A stretch of 64,000 nt of DNA. Source: an uncultured Eubacteriales bacterium (GTDB lineage Bacteria; Bacillota; Clostridia; Christensenellales; CAG-314). Every line of letters begins with the position of its first letter. Positions within the stretch are counted from its first letter, which is position 1. The stretch is from the NCBI GenBank assembly GCA_900544545.1, contig UQVY01000010.1, positions 1 through 64,000 of the forward strand. The letters run 5' to 3'. Shown piece after piece: positions 63,022 to 64,000 of the stretch. The notes under the pieces are model-generated. The model saw nothing but the letters and a program-made list of their open reading frames with translations, was not told the origin of the DNA and made no database searches. The position numbers and the translations under genes are program-made.

Positions 63022-63489
63022 TTATCTTCTGATATCTTTGATGACGACGGCATAACTGCTCTTTGGAGCTTCGACGAGAACCTCTTCGTTTTTACATCTT
63101 CCGAGAACCGCTTTTCCGACGGGAGACTCGTTGCTTACTCTGTTGTTCCTGAAATCGCTTTCGGTCGTACCTACGATCTGGAATTCGGATTCGTGTCCGT
63201 TATCGACTCTTTTGACCGTAACGAAACAACCTATCGTTACCGTACTGAGGTCCTGAACGTCGGCAATGACCTTAGCCGTTCTGAGCTTCTGTTCGAGTTC
63301 GATAATCTCGCCCTCTACGGCTGCCTGTTCTTCCTTCGCGGCGTCGTATTCGGCATTCTCGGCAAGGTCGCCGAAGCCTCTTGCTTCTTTGATTTTTTCG
63401 CTGACTTCGTGTCTTTTCGTTGATTTCAGATAGGCAAGGCGTTCTTCCAGCTCCTTTTTGCCTCTTTCGGTTAATAAAACTTCTGCCAT
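63022..63489 (-). CDS. greA: Transcription elongation factor GreA
   Basis: 155 aa. The N-terminal coiled coil carries the GreA signature (LTERGKKELEERLAYLKS, AEYDAAKEEQA with acidic tip residues DLAENAEYD), followed by the FKBP-like C-domain (VGTTESDFRNNRVSNESPVGKAVLG). It rescues backtracked RNA polymerase by stimulating transcript cleavage. ATG 63489 has GAGGAAC. Promoter 63569-63597 upstream. Confidence 0.96.
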   Translation of the reverse strand: MAEVLLTERGKKELEERLAYLKSTKRHEVSEKIKEARGFGDLAENAEYDAAKEEQAAVEGEIIELEQKLRTAKVIADVQDLSTVTIGCFVTVKRVDNGHESEFQIVGTTESDFRNNRVSNESPVGKAVLGRCKNEEVLVEAPKSSYAVVIKDIRR

Positions 63490-63568
63490 TTGTTCCTCGT
63501 TAAATACTGTTGTCTGGATTCAGCCTCTTGAGGCCGCAACATTACGTTTCTGCTAACGCACACATCAT

Positions 63569-63597
63569 ATTCTATCACAAAATCCGCCTTTTGAAAA
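63569..63597 (-). promoter_or_regulatory. Promoter of greA
   Basis: Minus strand -10 TAGAAT (63569-63574), 17-bp spacer, weak -35 TTTTCA (63592-63597); leader about 75 nt. Confidence 0.5.
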
Positions 63598-63687
63598 GCG
63601 ATTAAAAGCATTTTCTCTTTTGACCCAGGTCTTTTTGAATCGAGCCTTTATTATCGAAGTTCGTTTCCGAAAAACTTTACGCCAAGC

Positions 63688-63723
63688 AAAACGGACTCCG
63701 AATTATTTCAAAGTCCGTTTTTA
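63688..63723. terminator. Terminator behind the gene that enters from the right edge
   Basis: AAAACGGACT (63688-63697) pairs with AGTCCGTTTT (63712-63721); CCGTTTT on either strand. Confidence 0.65.
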
Positions 63724-63787
63724 AATCTTACATTATCCGATTTTAAATCTCTTAATCCGAAAATCTATCGTTTCGGTCGCTTTTCGG

Positions 63788-64000
63788 TCACGAATTCGCA
63801 GACGATTCGAACGCATTGGCTTCTATTTCAAAAGCCGCGCTCTCTCCCGCAACCATAAGTGAATAACTTCCTACCTCGTCGGCAACGAAAGAATCTTTTT
63901 CGCCGATTCCGAAATATCGGACGATTTCACCGCCGAAAAGAACATAAACCGCAATATTTCCCGCGGAAATCGTCGCGTTAACGTCAAGACGATATCCGAA
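63788..64000 (-). CDS. C-terminal end of a protein of unknown function (5' part beyond window)
   Basis: 70 codons in frame with the window edge, ending TGA at 63788-63790. It reads ...YVLFGGEIVRYFGIGEKDSF and ...GSYSLMVAGESAAFEIEANAF, a beta-rich pattern such as the end of a secreted or surface protein. Not recognised. A terminator lies 65 bp downstream. Confidence 0.55.
   Translation of the reverse strand, partial: FGYRLDVNATISAGNIAVYVLFGGEIVRYFGIGEKDSFVADEVGSYSLMVAGESAAFEIEANAFESSANS

Noticed and set aside
63022..63053. Start of the TrmN6-like gene at 63053
   Set aside because: Would overlap greA by 32 bp, lacks a ribosome site and adds 33 residues not typical of the family; 62954 is preferred, with reservations.
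1..64000. CRISPR arrays, tRNA or rRNA genes
   Set aside because: No regular repeat-spacer pattern, cloverleaf or rRNA-like stretch was noticed on either strand; very small or degenerate RNAs could have been missed.

Overview
The window looks like the chromosome of an anaerobic, fermentative Gram-positive bacterium of the Clostridia (Bacillota). Evidence: consensus TTGACA-17-TATAAT promoters, AGGAGG ribosome sites, lipoprotein signal peptides, an McsA/McsB protein-arginine kinase pair, a QueT transporter behind a preQ1-type RNA element, and a glutamate-mutase (methylaspartate) fermentation operon. The genus cannot be named; an uncultured gut lineage such as Christensenellales is a guess.

Layout. 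1-6.3 kb: a giant lipoprotein subtilase with BspA-type leucine-rich repeats (LRR), minus strand, missing only its last few codons. 6.5-20 kb: an accessory region with decayed genes (an HExxH peptidase with two frameshifts, an LRR fragment, a frameshifted PcfJ, a YugP-like fragment with an in-frame stop), an intact AcrIIA9/PcfK-like protein fused to a MutS domain-I-like module, a two-component/lipoprotein operon, a SLOG-family gene with an RNA leader that can hide its ribosome site, and a tyrosine recombinase. Perfect 83-bp direct repeats at 7741-7823 and 19474-19556 bracket most of this, so it may be a degenerate integrative conjugative element. The right copy is fused in frame to the end of a GNAT acetyltransferase gene.

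20-28.3 kb: housekeeping genes (aroK, aroQ, a ComEC-like metallo-hydrolase, an Mrp/NBP35 ATPase, mcsB, mcsA, prs, a zinc ribbon protein, queT, a DUF4097 protein). 28.6-51.6 kb: a surface-protease region with three more giant S8-LRR lipoproteins (two divergent, one further on), a small repeat lipoprotein right behind the last, plus a flavodoxin-fold reductase, an alpha/beta hydrolase and a MarR regulator. The four proteases share one plan: lipobox, propeptide, S8 catalytic domain with inserted PA domain, beta-sandwich region, LRR tail. They are probably anchored outside the cell and may use the LRR to bind substrate or host surfaces.

51.8-55.6 kb: a TetR-controlled ABC exporter, a NUDIX hydrolase and a second tyrosine recombinase. 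55.7-62.0 kb: a six-gene operon glmS-glmL-glmE-mal-atuA-like-DUF4387 that converts glutamate to mesaconate; the last two genes have no assigned step and could carry the pathway on. 62.3-64 kb: a tRNA methyltransferase-like gene, greA and the end of one more gene. Strongest leads: the AtuA/DUF4387 pair inside the glutamate operon, the AcrIIA9-like fusion, the LRR-bracketed element with its GNAT chimera, the SLOG leader RNA, and the paralogous S8-LRR protease set.
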